The position numbers and the translations under genes were made by a program. A DNA stretch of 64,000 nucleotides from Pseudovibrio sp. Alg231-02 (lineage in GTDB: Bacteria > Pseudomonadota > Alphaproteobacteria > Rhizobiales > Stappiaceae). Below are positions 1 through 9,052 of the stretch, in pieces (position 1 is the first letter of the stretch; every line of letters begins with the position of its first letter). The notes under the pieces are model-generated. The model was not told the DNA's origin. It searched no databases and was given only the letters and a program-made list of their open reading frames with translations. The DNA lies in NCBI RefSeq assembly GCF_900143565.1, contig NZ_FREX01000001.1, forward strand, positions 133,640 to 197,639, read 5' to 3'.

Positions 1-1092
1 TTCCAGAAACTCCGTGCCGCCCAGTCCGCACATGAAGCGGGCTTTTGTATCGTCTTGCGCGAGCGGTGCGCAGACGAGGAAATCACCAACAGGACTGGCG
101 ATAAAGCTATGAAGTGATGAGGCATTCTCGTAGCTCGGGGTGAGGATAATGCCTGCGGGTTGTGTATCACTCACATGGCTGTCAGCGGTGATACTCTGTA
201 AAACAACGGGCGCGCCGTAGGTGGTCCGGTAGAAGCTGTTCAGGGTTGGTCCCTGCCCGCTTTCCTCTTCGGCGCGGAAATAGAAGGCGCAGCGGTTGGG
301 ATCTGTTCGATTGTGTGTCGGGTAGATGTTCAACGCGTCGGTGACGTCCACAATGAGCGTCATAGGCAGAGGATTACGGCTGCCATCATCGCCTGTACCC
401 AAGGCGAAGCGTTGACCATTGACGCCGGTTTTGGTCTCCGCATCTTTCGTAACCCATTGAAAACCCAGATTCCATTGATCATAAAGGGCGCCGCGCTCGA
501 ACTCGGCATCAAACACAATGGCACCGCGATCCGGGCCGGAGCAGCGGATGTCTGCCTTGCTCACCGAGCCCGTATCCGGGCTGAGATATCCTCCCAACTG
601 GATGGCAGATTCCGAGAGTTGGAGATTCTCTTCATCTTCAGAAACACCAATGTAAGCGCTTGAATAGAACTCGATGGTCAGTTCGGGTGCCAGAAGGTAG
701 GACAGACTGCTGGTTGTCACTGTTCCCGCTGCATTAATGGAGAAGAAGGCCGGGCGTTGGCCGGTATAGTCATGAGGGACTGGAAGCGGCGTTAAGTCTC
801 TGGGAAGCCACATGAAACCGCGCAGTACATTCATGCTTTGCAAGTAGGCATGCAGGCCAGATACCAGGTCCTGTTGACTGCTCTCTTTGCCTCCACATTC
901 AAGTGGATCTGGGCAGTAGATGAAGGAGCCTGAATAGGTTTTTCTGGTGAGCGCGTCTTTGAGTGAAATGCGCTTGGGGAGTTTGGCTCTTCTGGTGGCT
1001 ACCTTGCTGACAACAAACGCAAAACCACCGGCGTTGTCGCCAGAGTTTGGAGCCAGATAAAGGCTTTTGCAGGTTTGTTGCAGGAAATCCAT
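1..1092 (-). CDS. Hypothetical protein, C-terminus cut by window edge
   Basis: An uninterrupted frame of 364 codons reads from an ATG at 1092 leftward through base 1 with no stop, so the gene continues outside the window. The protein begins MDFLQQTCKSLYLAPNSG and has no signal peptide or membrane segment that I can see. It is rich in short beta-like segments and has scattered cysteines (near residues 8, 60 and 66). I do not recognise the family. The upstream 320 bases on the same strand would hold its promoter. Codon use looks like the neighbours. The frame is strong because of its length, but the function is unknown. Confidence 0.75.
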   Translation of the reverse strand, partial: MDFLQQTCKSLYLAPNSGDNAGGFAFVVSKVATRRAKLPKRISLKDALTRKTYSGSFIYCPDPLECGGKESSQQDLVSGLHAYLQSMNVLRGFMWLPRDLTPLPVPHDYTGQRPAFFSINAAGTVTTSSLSYLLAPELTIEFYSSAYIGVSEDEENLQLSESAIQLGGYLSPDTGSVSKADIRCSGPDRGAIVFDAEFERGALYDQWNLGFQWVTKDAETKTGVNGQRFALGTGDDGSRNPLPMTLIVDVTDALNIYPTHNRTDPNRCAFYFRAEEESGQGPTLNSFYRTTYGAPVVLQSITADSHVSDTQPAGIILTPSYENASSLHSFIASPVGDFLVCAPLAQDDTKARFMCGLGGTEFLE

Positions 1093-1411
1093 TGCTCAGC
1101 TCCCAAAGCCCATTCCATCAACGGGGATAAAGACAGAATTCGGGAGCACTGCTCCGCGCTTTTAAGGGGAACATAGGGTGCAGGCAGGCTTCAATTTGCG
1201 ACAATTGAAGGTTCACAAAGTGAACTGAAAAGGTTTCATCTGTAAGAAGTTGTTTTCGCTTCACAGATCAGAATAGATTTGATTTTACTTATAAAAAACA
1301 GAGCGTTAGTGCGCTTTACACACCAAATAAGTTGTGAGCTGAAAAATGATCGTGTTTTTGTGCGTTGGTTTGCGTTTTTTACGTGTGAGCTGCGTTTTTT
1401 TGTAAAACACA
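1093..1411. other. AT-rich intergenic region with short direct repeats
   Basis: No gene is supported here. It lies between the start of the leftmost gene and the terminator after the iorB-like gene. It holds two copies of TGTGAGCTG (1333-1341 and 1384-1392) and two copies of TGCGTTTTTT (1371-1380 and 1391-1400). It is the likely promoter region of the minus-strand gene starting at 1092, but I can point to no clear -35/-10 pair. Confidence 0.4.
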
Positions 1412-1412
1412 C

Positions 1413-1447
1413 AAAAGGCAGGCTGATGGATGTTCAGCCTGCCTTTT
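1413..1447 (-). terminator. Rho-independent terminator after iorB-like gene
   Basis: A perfect 14-bp stem (1413-1426 with 1434-1447) and a 7-base loop. The arms begin AAAA and end TTTT, so it can work in both directions. It lies 16 bases downstream of the iorB-like stop codon on the minus strand, which is the natural place for the operon end. Confidence 0.85.
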
Positions 1448-1463
1448 GCTCTGCCAAATCAGT

Positions 1464-3650
1464 TTAGGCGAAGGTGACGCCTGCCTTGGTCATTGGGAGT
1501 TCGGTCACACGTGGTCCTTTCGCTGCAATGGCATTTGCCAGTGCTGGAGCGGATGGCGGTGTGCCCGGTTCGCCGACGCCTGTTGGGGCTTGTGTGGAGA
1601 GGACAATGTGCGTTTCAATCTCGCCTATATCCCCGATGCGGAGCGGTTCGTAGTCCGGGAAGTTTTGTTGGATAACTTCACCGTTCTCCAGCGTGATCTC
1701 ATCGCGCATGGCGTGGCCAAGGCCGTAGCCGATGCCGCCTTCCATCTGTGCCTTGATCACATCCGGATTGACCGGGATACCGCAATCAACTGCACAGGTG
1801 ACTTTTTCGATCTTCACGCCATTTTCTGCATCACCTGAAATCTCGACAACTTCGGCAACATAGCTGCCAAAGGATTTGTGGACCGCAACACCTTGAGAGC
1901 GCCCCTCAGCGCCTTTGCCCCAATTGCTTTTTTCAGCAGCCAGTTTGAGAACACCCGTCAGTCGTTTTTGATCTGGCGTATCGCCTGCCAGATGTGCCAG
2001 ACGGAACTCAACCGGATCACGACCCGCTGCTGTTGCAACGGCATCCATCATGGCTTCCATGACGTAGGCGGTGTGGGTGTGACCAACGGAGCGCCACCAC
2101 AAAACGGTTGTGGCTGGTTTGATGTCCGTCAGGCCGGCAAACATGCCCGGAATGGAGTACTGCGTCGGGGTGACGCCTTCTACGGAGAGATGATCGACCC
2201 CATCATGAACCGAGAACGCCTCAAACGGGGTACCCTTGGAGATGGATTGACCTGCAACGCGGTGATCCCAACCAGCGATGTTGCCATCTGCATCAAGACC
2301 AACACGAACTTTGTGCGCAAATGCCGGGCGATAGTAGCCACCGGTGATGTCATCCTCACGGGACCACACCAGTTTGACCGGGCGGCGGCGATCCGTCATC
2401 ACAAAGGAAAGCGCTGCTTCCACCTGATAATCGACCGTTGGTGTTGCACGGCGACCGAACGAGCCACCAGCGAACATGGTGTTGACCTGCACCTTGTCCA
2501 TTGGCACCTGAAGGATTTGCGCAATCGCTGCATGTGGTGAGGTTGGCATCTGACAGCCGTCATGTAGGATCACGCCGCCATCTTCTGTCGCCTCAATGGT
2601 GCAGGTGAGCGGTTCCATTGGAGCATGAGCAAGCAGTGGGAAGTAGAAGGTCTCTTCCACCACCTTGTCTGCGTTTTCAATCGCATCTGCAATCTCGGCC
2701 TGATCGTTTTTGGTCAGGTTGTATTCCGGCGCTGTGTTGAGCGCAGCCATCAGCTCTTTGTAGACGTCTTCAGAACTGCGGCTTTCAGCTGTTGAGTTGT
2801 CCCAGGTGACTTCCAGAGCTTCACGGGCTTGAAGAGAGGCCCATGTGTTTTCTGCGTAAACCGCTACGCCCGCCTTGTTGGGCAGTGTGGCAGCACGGAT
2901 GAAGCCTTTGACATCCTTCGCGGCGCTGTCATCAAAGGATGTGACAGTTGCACCTTTGCGGGTGGCCCGTTTGATGGTGACGACCATCTGATTATCAAGC
3001 TGGATGTCCATCGCGTATTTGGCGGTGCCGTTGATCTTAGGCGGCGTGTCCTTGCGGCGCACACTGGCGTTGCCGATCAACTTAAACTCGGATGGATCTT
3101 TCAGGCGCGGGTTTTCAGGTGCTGTCAGCTTGCTCGCGGCGGCTACGAACTCGCCGATTGGCGCTTTGTTGCCACCACCTGAGATCACACCATCTTCCAG
3201 CTTGAGCTGGGCGGCGGGTACATCCCAAGCCAGTGATGCGGCTTGCAACAGCACGTCGCGGGCCGCAGCGCCTGCCTGACGATACTGCTTGAAGCTGTTG
3301 AACATGGCGGTGGAGCCGCCAGTACCCTGGATAGGTCCGAATGCCGTGTTGTTGTAAAGTTTTGGATTGGATGGGGCGAACTCATACTCTATCGCATCCA
3401 TGCTGACGCCCAGCTCTTCTGCAATGAGTGTGGTGAGGCCGGTTGCCGGACCCTGTCCTTTTTCAAAATGTTTGACGATAGCAGTCACGGTGCCATCTGC
3501 TGCAATCTTTACAAACGGATTGAGCATGGTGGTGTCTGCAGCATTTGCAGCGGCCATAGAGCCGGATGGGGCCACACCAATAACAAGAACGGCGGCAGCA
3601 GAGGCAGCAGCGCCTTTGAGGAAGCCACGACGAGAGGACAACACGCTCAT
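1464..3650 (-). CDS. Molybdopterin-dependent oxidoreductase large subunit (isoquinoline 1-oxidoreductase beta-like)
   Basis: Large catalytic subunit (728 residues) of a xanthine-oxidase-family molybdenum hydroxylase of the IorB/aldehyde-oxidase type. The N-terminus starts MSVLSSRRGFLKG followed by an Ala/Val-rich stretch, a twin-arginine signal, so the enzyme is probably exported folded to the periplasm with its partner. Molybdenum cofactor motifs include GGSFGRR and, near the C-terminus, GVGEPGTPP with the expected catalytic Glu. I chose the ATG at 3650 because it gives the Tat signal and lies directly after the small-subunit stop; an upstream in-frame ATG at 3824 would overlap that gene extensively. 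The substrate cannot be told from sequence: N-heteroaromatics or aldehydes are typical. No third cytochrome subunit is adjacent. Confidence 0.9.
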   Translation of the reverse strand: MSVLSSRRGFLKGAAASAAAVLVIGVAPSGSMAAANAADTTMLNPFVKIAADGTVTAIVKHFEKGQGPATGLTTLIAEELGVSMDAIEYEFAPSNPKLYNNTAFGPIQGTGGSTAMFNSFKQYRQAGAAARDVLLQAASLAWDVPAAQLKLEDGVISGGGNKAPIGEFVAAASKLTAPENPRLKDPSEFKLIGNASVRRKDTPPKINGTAKYAMDIQLDNQMVVTIKRATRKGATVTSFDDSAAKDVKGFIRAATLPNKAGVAVYAENTWASLQAREALEVTWDNSTAESRSSEDVYKELMAALNTAPEYNLTKNDQAEIADAIENADKVVEETFYFPLLAHAPMEPLTCTIEATEDGGVILHDGCQMPTSPHAAIAQILQVPMDKVQVNTMFAGGSFGRRATPTVDYQVEAALSFVMTDRRRPVKLVWSREDDITGGYYRPAFAHKVRVGLDADGNIAGWDHRVAGQSISKGTPFEAFSVHDGVDHLSVEGVTPTQYSIPGMFAGLTDIKPATTVLWWRSVGHTHTAYVMEAMMDAVATAAGRDPVEFRLAHLAGDTPDQKRLTGVLKLAAEKSNWGKGAEGRSQGVAVHKSFGSYVAEVVEISGDAENGVKIEKVTCAVDCGIPVNPDVIKAQMEGGIGYGLGHAMRDEITLENGEVIQQNFPDYEPLRIGDIGEIETHIVLSTQAPTGVGEPGTPPSAPALANAIAAKGPRVTELPMTKAGVTFA

Positions 3651-3651
3651 A

Positions 3652-4113
3652 TCAAGCCTCCATAATTTCTGATGCACGTACGATTGCGGAGCGAATGCGC
3701 TGGTAGGTGGCGCATCGGCAGGCGTTGCCGTCCATGTAATCGTCAATTTCTTCCAATGTCGGCTTTGCGTTTTCAGAGAGCAGGCCAACGGCAGACATGA
3801 TCTGGCCGGACTGACAGTAACCACACTGGACCACGTCCAGCTCTGTCCATGCCTGTTGCACGGCTTGTGCTGGCGTGGACTTCAGGCCTTCAATTGTGGT
3901 GATCTCAGAATCTTCCACATCTTCAATAAACGTTTGGCAGGAGCGGACCGGCTCGCCATCCAGATGAACGGTGCACGCACCGCATGAGGCGACACCACAC
4001 CCGAATTTTGTTCCGGTGAGCTTAAGTTCATCGCGGATCACCCAAAGAAGCGGGGTTCCTGGTTCGGCGTCGACCTTATGCGTCTGGCCGTTCAGCTTTA
4101 AAGAAATTGCCAT
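3652..4113 (-). CDS. 2Fe-2S small subunit of molybdenum hydroxylase (isoquinoline 1-oxidoreductase alpha-like)
   Basis: A 153-residue protein carrying two 2Fe-2S clusters that pass electrons from the molybdenum subunit. The plant-ferredoxin-type cluster ligands are Cys39, Cys44, Cys47 and Cys59. The second cluster ligands are Cys97, Cys100, Cys132 and Cys134 (CGYC and CRC motifs), as in IorA. The ATG at 4113 is preferred: it has an AGGG-type ribosome site and matches the family N-terminus, whereas an in-frame ATG at 4173 adds 20 unrelated residues. It is first in a two-gene operon, with one base between its stop and the next start. It has no signal of its own and probably rides on the Tat signal of the large subunit. 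Confidence 0.92.
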   Translation of the reverse strand: MAISLKLNGQTHKVDAEPGTPLLWVIRDELKLTGTKFGCGVASCGACTVHLDGEPVRSCQTFIEDVEDSEITTIEGLKSTPAQAVQQAWTELDVVQCGYCQSGQIMSAVGLLSENAKPTLEEIDDYMDGNACRCATYQRIRSAIVRASEIMEA

Positions 4114-4390
4114 CAAAAAAAATCCCTTTTTTGATCCGTAGCGGTTGGCTGGGTCAGCAATAATCTCAGGCACTGTTTGAATGGGGCAGTGTTGTATGCG
4201 GAATGCGCTATTCTGCTTTTTGAGCCTGAAACAAATGATCTGTAGTTATCCCTAGCACTCGCCTCTCTCGCTTTCAGTGGCAAATCGCGCCAAAGTACTG
4301 CCATATCGCGCCACTATGTAAATTGGTACTGGCACACCTAGCAAAAATTCGAGATGAAAGAGTGGCAAGACCAATGAGACCGAGCCGAGC

Positions 4391-5386
4391 ATGACGAAAC
4401 ACGCACATCTTTACCCAGGCGCTGCCATGATGGCGCAAATCATTCAATACCTTGACCTGTCTGTTGACCGGGTGATGCGCCGTGCCGGAGTTTCCATTGA
4501 GCAGCTGGGTCCAGCGGCCAAGGGCATCACACAGGCGCAGTACTTTGCCATCTGGCATGCGCTGCATCAGGAATATGGCGGCAACGATCTGGCAATCAAA
4601 CTTGGACACACCATCAAGCAAGGCAGTTTTGTTCCACACGCCTTTGCGTTTTCCTGTAGTCCAAACATTGAGGAAGGCGTGAAGCGTCTTGCGCTGTTCA
4701 AGCCTCTGATTGCGCCTATCCGGCTGGAAGTTGAGCGTACAGACAGTACGGTGTCCATCTTGTTTACCTCCAGCGATCCAACAGAGCCGTTTCCTGAAAT
4801 TCTGGCTCAGTTTGAGATTGTCTACTTCACCAATTGCAGCCGCACCTTTACCGGAGAGCAGATTGTGCCGCTCAGTGTGGGAGGTCCTGTTAGGGATCTG
4901 GACTGGTCTGCTGTTGAAGCGGAATGCGGGGTGAAGGCAACTCCTGCTCCGGTGGCGCACATCACCCTTTCGCTGCAGGACGCGACCCGTCCGCTGATCA
5001 CGCAGATGGAAGGCATGTGGGATACGTTTGAAGATGGGCTGCGCCAGAAATTGCAGAGTACGGGCAGTTCTGATGAGATGTCCCGCCGGGTGAAGAATGC
5101 ATTGCTGGAAAGCCTGCCAGCGGGCCAGAACACCATTGACGTCATCAGCCAGAACCTGAACGCCAGCAAGCGGACCTTGCAGCGCAAGTTGAAAGAAGAA
5201 GGCAAGAGTTTTCAGGACATATTGAGCGAGACCCGCGCCGAACTTTCCCAGCACTATCTGGTGCGCAGTGATCTGAGCATTCCGGAAATCTCCTATCTGC
5301 TTGGGTACAAGGATACCGGCTCGTTCTTTCGCGCGTTTCACAGCTGGACGGGCAAGACACCGATGGAAGTGCGTGGGATTGCTTAA
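4391..5386 (+). CDS. AraC-family transcriptional regulator
   Basis: A 331-residue regulator with an N-terminal ligand-binding region of the AraC_binding_2/PF12625 type (about residues 20-210) and a C-terminal double helix-turn-helix (about 235-331). The last part, with IPEISYLLGYKDTGSFFRAFHSWTGKTP, is the typical second HTH; only key segments are cited here. It is divergent from the molybdenum hydroxylase operon, with 277 bases between the two starts, so it probably controls that operon in response to an aromatic or aldehyde substrate. That role is inference from position. The open frames antisense to it are shadows. Confidence 0.9.
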   Translation: MTKHAHLYPGAAMMAQIIQYLDLSVDRVMRRAGVSIEQLGPAAKGITQAQYFAIWHALHQEYGGNDLAIKLGHTIKQGSFVPHAFAFSCSPNIEEGVKRLALFKPLIAPIRLEVERTDSTVSILFTSSDPTEPFPEILAQFEIVYFTNCSRTFTGEQIVPLSVGGPVRDLDWSAVEAECGVKATPAPVAHITLSLQDATRPLITQMEGMWDTFEDGLRQKLQSTGSSDEMSRRVKNALLESLPAGQNTIDVISQNLNASKRTLQRKLKEEGKSFQDILSETRAELSQHYLVRSDLSIPEISYLLGYKDTGSFFRAFHSWTGKTPMEVRGIA

Positions 5387-5451
5387 GGGCGCTCTAATTT
5401 AGCCTCTCATGAAGAAAGCTTCATGAAACCTTGGGCTGGTAAGAGCCCGGC

Positions 5452-5979
5452 ATGGCTATTCTATTTGTTCTTTCGGGATTGCCTGGTGTTGGTAAAACGA
5501 CCTTGGCAAAGGCCCTTTCTCCGCGCCTGCAAGCCGTTCATTTACGTATTGATTCACTTGAGGCTGCCCTCAAGACCTCCGTTCTTGCGATTTCACCAGC
5601 AGAAGATGCCGGTTATGTTGCAGCAGCAGCCGTTGCCAAAGACAACTTGCTGCTGGGCAACAATGTGATTGCGGATGCGGTGAATCCGATTGAGATCACC
5701 CGCAACATCTGGCTGGAAGCAGCGCTTGGCGCTAAGGTGAAAGCGCTCAACATTGAAGTGGTCTGCTCTGATGAGGCTGAGCACAAGACACGTGTTGAGA
5801 CCAGACACAACGATATCTCCGCTATGTCTCTGCCCAGTTGGGAGGATGTACAGCGGCGACGCTATGAGCCGTGGAAGAAGCACCGCCTTGTGGTCGACAC
5901 CTTTGAAAAACCTGTCGAGGAAAGCGTCGAAGAGATCGTTGAGGCCTTCAGCCAGCTGGTGCGTTACGGGTCTTATTGA
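5452..5979 (+). CDS. AAA/zeta-like P-loop small-molecule kinase
   Basis: A 175-residue single-domain P-loop protein. The Walker A motif GLPGVGKTT lies at residues 9-17, an acidic residue follows in RIDSLE, and Arg-rich segments after residue 110 may form the lid. This is the architecture of small kinases of the AAA_33 group (chloramphenicol-phosphotransferase/gluconate-kinase-like), which phosphorylate small molecules in the cytosol. The substrate is unknown. It stands alone between the AraC gene and a convergent LysR gene whose stop is 5 bases away. Confidence 0.8.
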   Translation: MAILFVLSGLPGVGKTTLAKALSPRLQAVHLRIDSLEAALKTSVLAISPAEDAGYVAAAAVAKDNLLLGNNVIADAVNPIEITRNIWLEAALGAKVKALNIEVVCSDEAEHKTRVETRHNDISAMSLPSWEDVQRRRYEPWKKHRLVVDTFEKPVEESVEEIVEAFSQLVRYGSY

Positions 5980-5984
5980 AGCTC

Positions 5985-6893
5985 TCACGCAAACTGGCGG
6001 AGTTTCGGGCGGATCATGCTCACGCAGGTTTCCAGAAACAGGCGTGTAAGCCGGGACTGATTTTGCTTACCAGTGTGCATGGCGTGCAGGTCTATTTCAG
6101 GGAACCTCCACTCCGGCAGCACCTCCACCAGACTGCGCCTTTTCAACGCGTCCTGACAGAGAATGGATGGCAGCTCCCCTATTCCCAAGCCGGACTTAAT
6201 CGCAGATTGAAGCGCTGAGTAGTCGTTGATGGCGATGTCTGGTGCAAAGCGAATGGTCCGCTCTTCGCTTTTCCTGCTCAGTTGCCAGCTGATTTCCGGC
6301 TTTTGCCAGAACCCGAAGCCGATCAGGGCGTGTTGCATCAGGTCTTCAGGGCGCTGCGGAGTTCCCTGCTCTGCGATGTAAGAAGGAGAAGCGACCAGAA
6401 CGTGGCGGTAGGCGGCGAGCTTTGTGAGTGTCAGTCCGGAATCTGGTTTTGGACCGACGCGGAAAGACAGATCAACATCATCCTCGATAAAGTCCAGATT
6501 GCGCTCTGATACGATCATGTGGATGCGTACCTGCGGGTATTGCAGGCGAAACTGCCCGATAACGGGAATGAAGAGAGCTTCGGCCAGATTGGGTGGCACG
6601 GTGACCTTCAGGTCTCCCGACACAGCTGACTGGCTCTGTTCCACCACGCGATCTGCTGTTTTGAAGGCTTCCAATCCCGGTAGGCAGGCTTGATAGAACT
6701 GGTCGCCGATTTCCGTCAGGCGCATGCGCCGCGTCGTGCGTTCCAGCAGTTTTGCGCCCATCTGCGCTTCCAGATCCGCCACCTTTCGGCTGACGGTTGA
6801 GAGCGGCAGGCGCAACACCTTGGCAGCTCCGGAAAAGCTGCCTGCTTTGGCAACTTCAGCAAATATCGCGATTGCATTCAGGTCCTGCATCAT
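5985..6893 (-). CDS. LysR-family transcriptional regulator
   Basis: A 302-residue LysR regulator. The N-terminal winged helix-turn-helix (residues 1-60) contains GSFSGAAKVLRLPLSTVSRKV, close to the family consensus, and the substrate-binding domain follows (about 90-300). Met1 and Met2 are both possible starts. It is divergent from the VOC/NmrA pair across 99 bases, the classic LysR arrangement, so it probably regulates that pair and itself. It belongs to the large group often annotated as redox or aldehyde regulators; the inducer is unknown. Confidence 0.92.
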   Translation of the reverse strand: MMQDLNAIAIFAEVAKAGSFSGAAKVLRLPLSTVSRKVADLEAQMGAKLLERTTRRMRLTEIGDQFYQACLPGLEAFKTADRVVEQSQSAVSGDLKVTVPPNLAEALFIPVIGQFRLQYPQVRIHMIVSERNLDFIEDDVDLSFRVGPKPDSGLTLTKLAAYRHVLVASPSYIAEQGTPQRPEDLMQHALIGFGFWQKPEISWQLSRKSEERTIRFAPDIAINDYSALQSAIKSGLGIGELPSILCQDALKRRSLVEVLPEWRFPEIDLHAMHTGKQNQSRLTRLFLETCVSMIRPKLRQFA

Positions 6894-6910
6894 ATTCCCA
6901 TATTTGGAAT
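6894..6910. promoter_or_regulatory. Candidate LysR operator (T-N11-A)
   Basis: A 17-base near-palindrome with arms ATTCCCA and TTGGAAT around TAT (one mismatch), immediately upstream of the LysR start. It contains a T-N11-A spacing (6896 to 6908), the generic LysR box. Its position in the divergent intergenic region fits autoregulation. This is a pattern match only. Confidence 0.45.
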
Positions 6911-6992
6911 TATCATTTCCACTTCAAGCAATATTACCACATCAAGAAGAATAGTAGAATGCGTTCCAATCAAAACATGAAAGGAACGCGGG

Positions 6993-7352
6993 ATGGGAAA
7001 CCAGGATAAATCCATCAACTACATCGAATTTCCTCTGCTGAAAAATGAAGAGACCAAGAGTTTCTACAGCTCTGTGTTTGGCTGGGTCTTTGAAGACTGG
7101 GGGCCAAGCTACATCAGCTTTTCCGGTGCCGGTGTGGAAGGCGGTTTTAATGGAGAAAGTGGAACAGCGGTTCAGGCTCCCGGTGTTTTGGTGGTGCTTT
7201 ATGCGGCGGATCTTGAGGGCACGATAAAGGCCGTCCGTGCAGCTGGTGCGGCGATCTTGCAGGACATCTATTCGTTCCCTGGCGGGCAGCGGTTTCATTT
7301 TGCAGATCCCAACGGGAACGAACTTGCGGTGTGGACGGAGGCTTCGTCATGA
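6993..7352 (+). CDS. VOC-superfamily (glyoxalase-like) protein
   Basis: A 119-residue protein of the vicinal oxygen chelate fold: paired beta-alpha-beta units with EFPLLKNEETKSFYSSVFGW near the start and FADPNGNELAVW at the end, the usual C-terminal signature. Such proteins bind a metal and act as lyases, dioxygenases or binding proteins; the substrate cannot be read here. Its stop overlaps the start of the next gene (ATGA), so the two are translationally coupled. The divergent LysR gene is the likely regulator. Confidence 0.85.
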   Translation: MGNQDKSINYIEFPLLKNEETKSFYSSVFGWVFEDWGPSYISFSGAGVEGGFNGESGTAVQAPGVLVVLYAADLEGTIKAVRAAGAAILQDIYSFPGGQRFHFADPNGNELAVWTEASS

Positions 7353-8239
7353 ACAAGCGTATTTTGGTCACCGGAGCCAACGGGACAATCGGTCTGCATC
7401 TCCTCAGTGAGTTAAAGCAAACACCGTGGCATGTGCGTGCTTTGGTGCGCAGTGCGGAAAATGCACGGCTGGTTTCATCCCTCGGTGCTGAGGCGGTTCG
7501 GGGAGATTTTTCTGATCTGCCTTCTCTCTCTGAGGCGATGGCGGGCATTGACACACTGGTACTGATCACTTCGGCCAACCCACAGGCAGCACAACAGGCT
7601 TCTGCTGTGCTTCATGCGGCATTGGAGAGCGGTGTGCGCAAAGTGGTTCGCGTTTCGGCCATCAAGGCAGGTGCTACCGGGCCAACGGCGAACACTGTGT
7701 TGCATGCAGCAACCGAGGATGAGCTTGTTCGCTCCGGGATGGAGTATGCAATCCTGCGGCCTAACCTTTTTATGCAGAACATGTTTCTGGCAACGCAAAC
7801 CATAGCAGAACACAGCAGCTTCTTCTTTGGCATGGGTGATGCCCGGATGGGGATGGTAGACACACGCGATGTGGCTGAGTGCGCCGCAAAATGCGTGCTG
7901 AGTGATCATTTCAACGGCAACATCTATGAAGTAACGGGAGCAAAGAGCCTTTCCTATTTTGATGTTGCGTCGGCACTCAGCCCAGAACTCAAGCGTACCA
8001 TCACCTATGTGCCTGTCATGCCGCAGGATGTGTATGATGGTATTGTTGGTGCGGGTTGGGATGAGTGGATTGCGGGCATCTCTCGCGATTATGCGCAGGC
8101 CTATCGCAGTGGTTGGGGGGACTTCACAACGGATGCCGTTTCTACAATCTGCGGGCGCCCACCGCGCAGCATCAAAACTTTCATCTGTGAGGTGTTTTGC
8201 GCCAAGGCCGCTTTGAGCGTGTCGATTGGGCCGCCTTGA
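7349..8239 (+). CDS. NmrA-like NAD(P)-binding reductase
   Basis: A 296-residue atypical short-chain dehydrogenase. The dinucleotide motif TGANGTIG lies near residue 9. The protein resembles NmrA/quinone oxidoreductase 2 (YtfG) proteins, with VRVSAIKAG and YAILRPNLFMQNMF in the expected places. It probably reduces quinones or senses NAD(P) redox state. The start is the ATG at 7349, overlapping the preceding stop by four bases; an in-frame GTG/ATG further up at 7331 would run deep into the preceding gene. The last 35 residues diverge from the family and are Cys/Pro-containing, which may reflect an unusual C-terminus. Confidence 0.85.
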   Translation: MNKRILVTGANGTIGLHLLSELKQTPWHVRALVRSAENARLVSSLGAEAVRGDFSDLPSLSEAMAGIDTLVLITSANPQAAQQASAVLHAALESGVRKVVRVSAIKAGATGPTANTVLHAATEDELVRSGMEYAILRPNLFMQNMFLATQTIAEHSSFFFGMGDARMGMVDTRDVAECAAKCVLSDHFNGNIYEVTGAKSLSYFDVASALSPELKRTITYVPVMPQDVYDGIVGAGWDEWIAGISRDYAQAYRSGWGDFTTDAVSTICGRPPRSIKTFICEVFCAKAALSVSIGPP

Positions 8240-8383
8240 CCAACCATATGGCGAGCTACCAATTATCCGTCAATTGTAACCGCTTATGCGATTTCTTCAG
8301 GCACAATTCAGTTTCATGTTCTTTGTAGATGTGAAAGAGTTGATGCAAATATTGGGTATACTTCGCCCTAGTGGAAGGAACAC

Positions 8384-9052
8384 ATGCGCGTATTGTTGGT
8401 TGAGGATGAGCGGCTGATTGCGGATGCGATCAAGGCTTTTCTAGAGCGGCATGAATTTATAGTGGACTGGGTCGATGATGGTCTTTTGGCAGAAGACGCT
8501 CTGAGAACCGGAGAGTTCGACCTGGTTATTCTGGATCTGGGGTTGCCCGGTCAGGATGGTCTGGAGTTTTTACGGGCCGTTCGTGATGACAAGGCGGATG
8601 TGCCTATCCTGATCCTGTCTGCGCGGGAGACCACCAAGAACCGGATTGATGGGCTTAATCTGGGTGCAGATGATTATCTGACCAAGCCGTTTGACATGGA
8701 AGAGCTTCTGGCCCGCTGCCGTGCGCTGGTGCGGCGCTCTGTTGGGCGTACGCGTATGTTGTTGCAGCATGGGGCGTTGACGCTGGATCTGGACCAGAAA
8801 AAAGCCTGCTACGACGGGGTTGAGGTGGTGCTGCAGCCCCTCGCCTTCCGCCTGTTGACCATTTTGTTGGAGCGGCGGGGCCGTGTGGTTTCCAAGTCTG
8901 ATCTCATGGAAAAGCTTTATGGCTGGGAAGAGAATGCGGAGAGCAATGTGCTTGAGGTTTATGTCTCGCAGATCCGCAGGAAGACTACGTCCAAACTAAT
9001 CCGGACCATCCGCGGCGTAGGCTATATTGTTGATGAGGACGTACCGGCATGA
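8384..9052 (+). CDS. OmpR/PhoB-family response regulator
   Basis: A 222-residue two-component response regulator. The receiver domain (1-115) has the acidic pocket ED at 7-8, phosphoacceptor Asp51 in LDLGLPG, and Lys101 in TKPF. A winged-helix DNA-binding domain (about 125-220) ends with RGVGYI. It is closest in style to QseB/PmrA-type regulators. It overlaps the sensor kinase by four bases. The ferric-reductase-like gene that follows, with an inverted repeat in front of it, is a candidate target. Confidence 0.94.
   Translation: MRVLLVEDERLIADAIKAFLERHEFIVDWVDDGLLAEDALRTGEFDLVILDLGLPGQDGLEFLRAVRDDKADVPILILSARETTKNRIDGLNLGADDYLTKPFDMEELLARCRALVRRSVGRTRMLLQHGALTLDLDQKKACYDGVEVVLQPLAFRLLTILLERRGRVVSKSDLMEKLYGWEENAESNVLEVYVSQIRRKTTSKLIRTIRGVGYIVDEDVPA

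Noticed and set aside
1878-2540. 220-codon plus-strand open frame
   Set aside because: It lies fully inside the molybdenum hydroxylase gene on the other strand, has no family resemblance and is a shadow frame.
4274-5341. 355-codon minus-strand open frame
   Set aside because: Antisense to the AraC regulator, whose two helix-turn-helix motifs are clear; composition (Arg, His and Cys rich) is that of a shadow.
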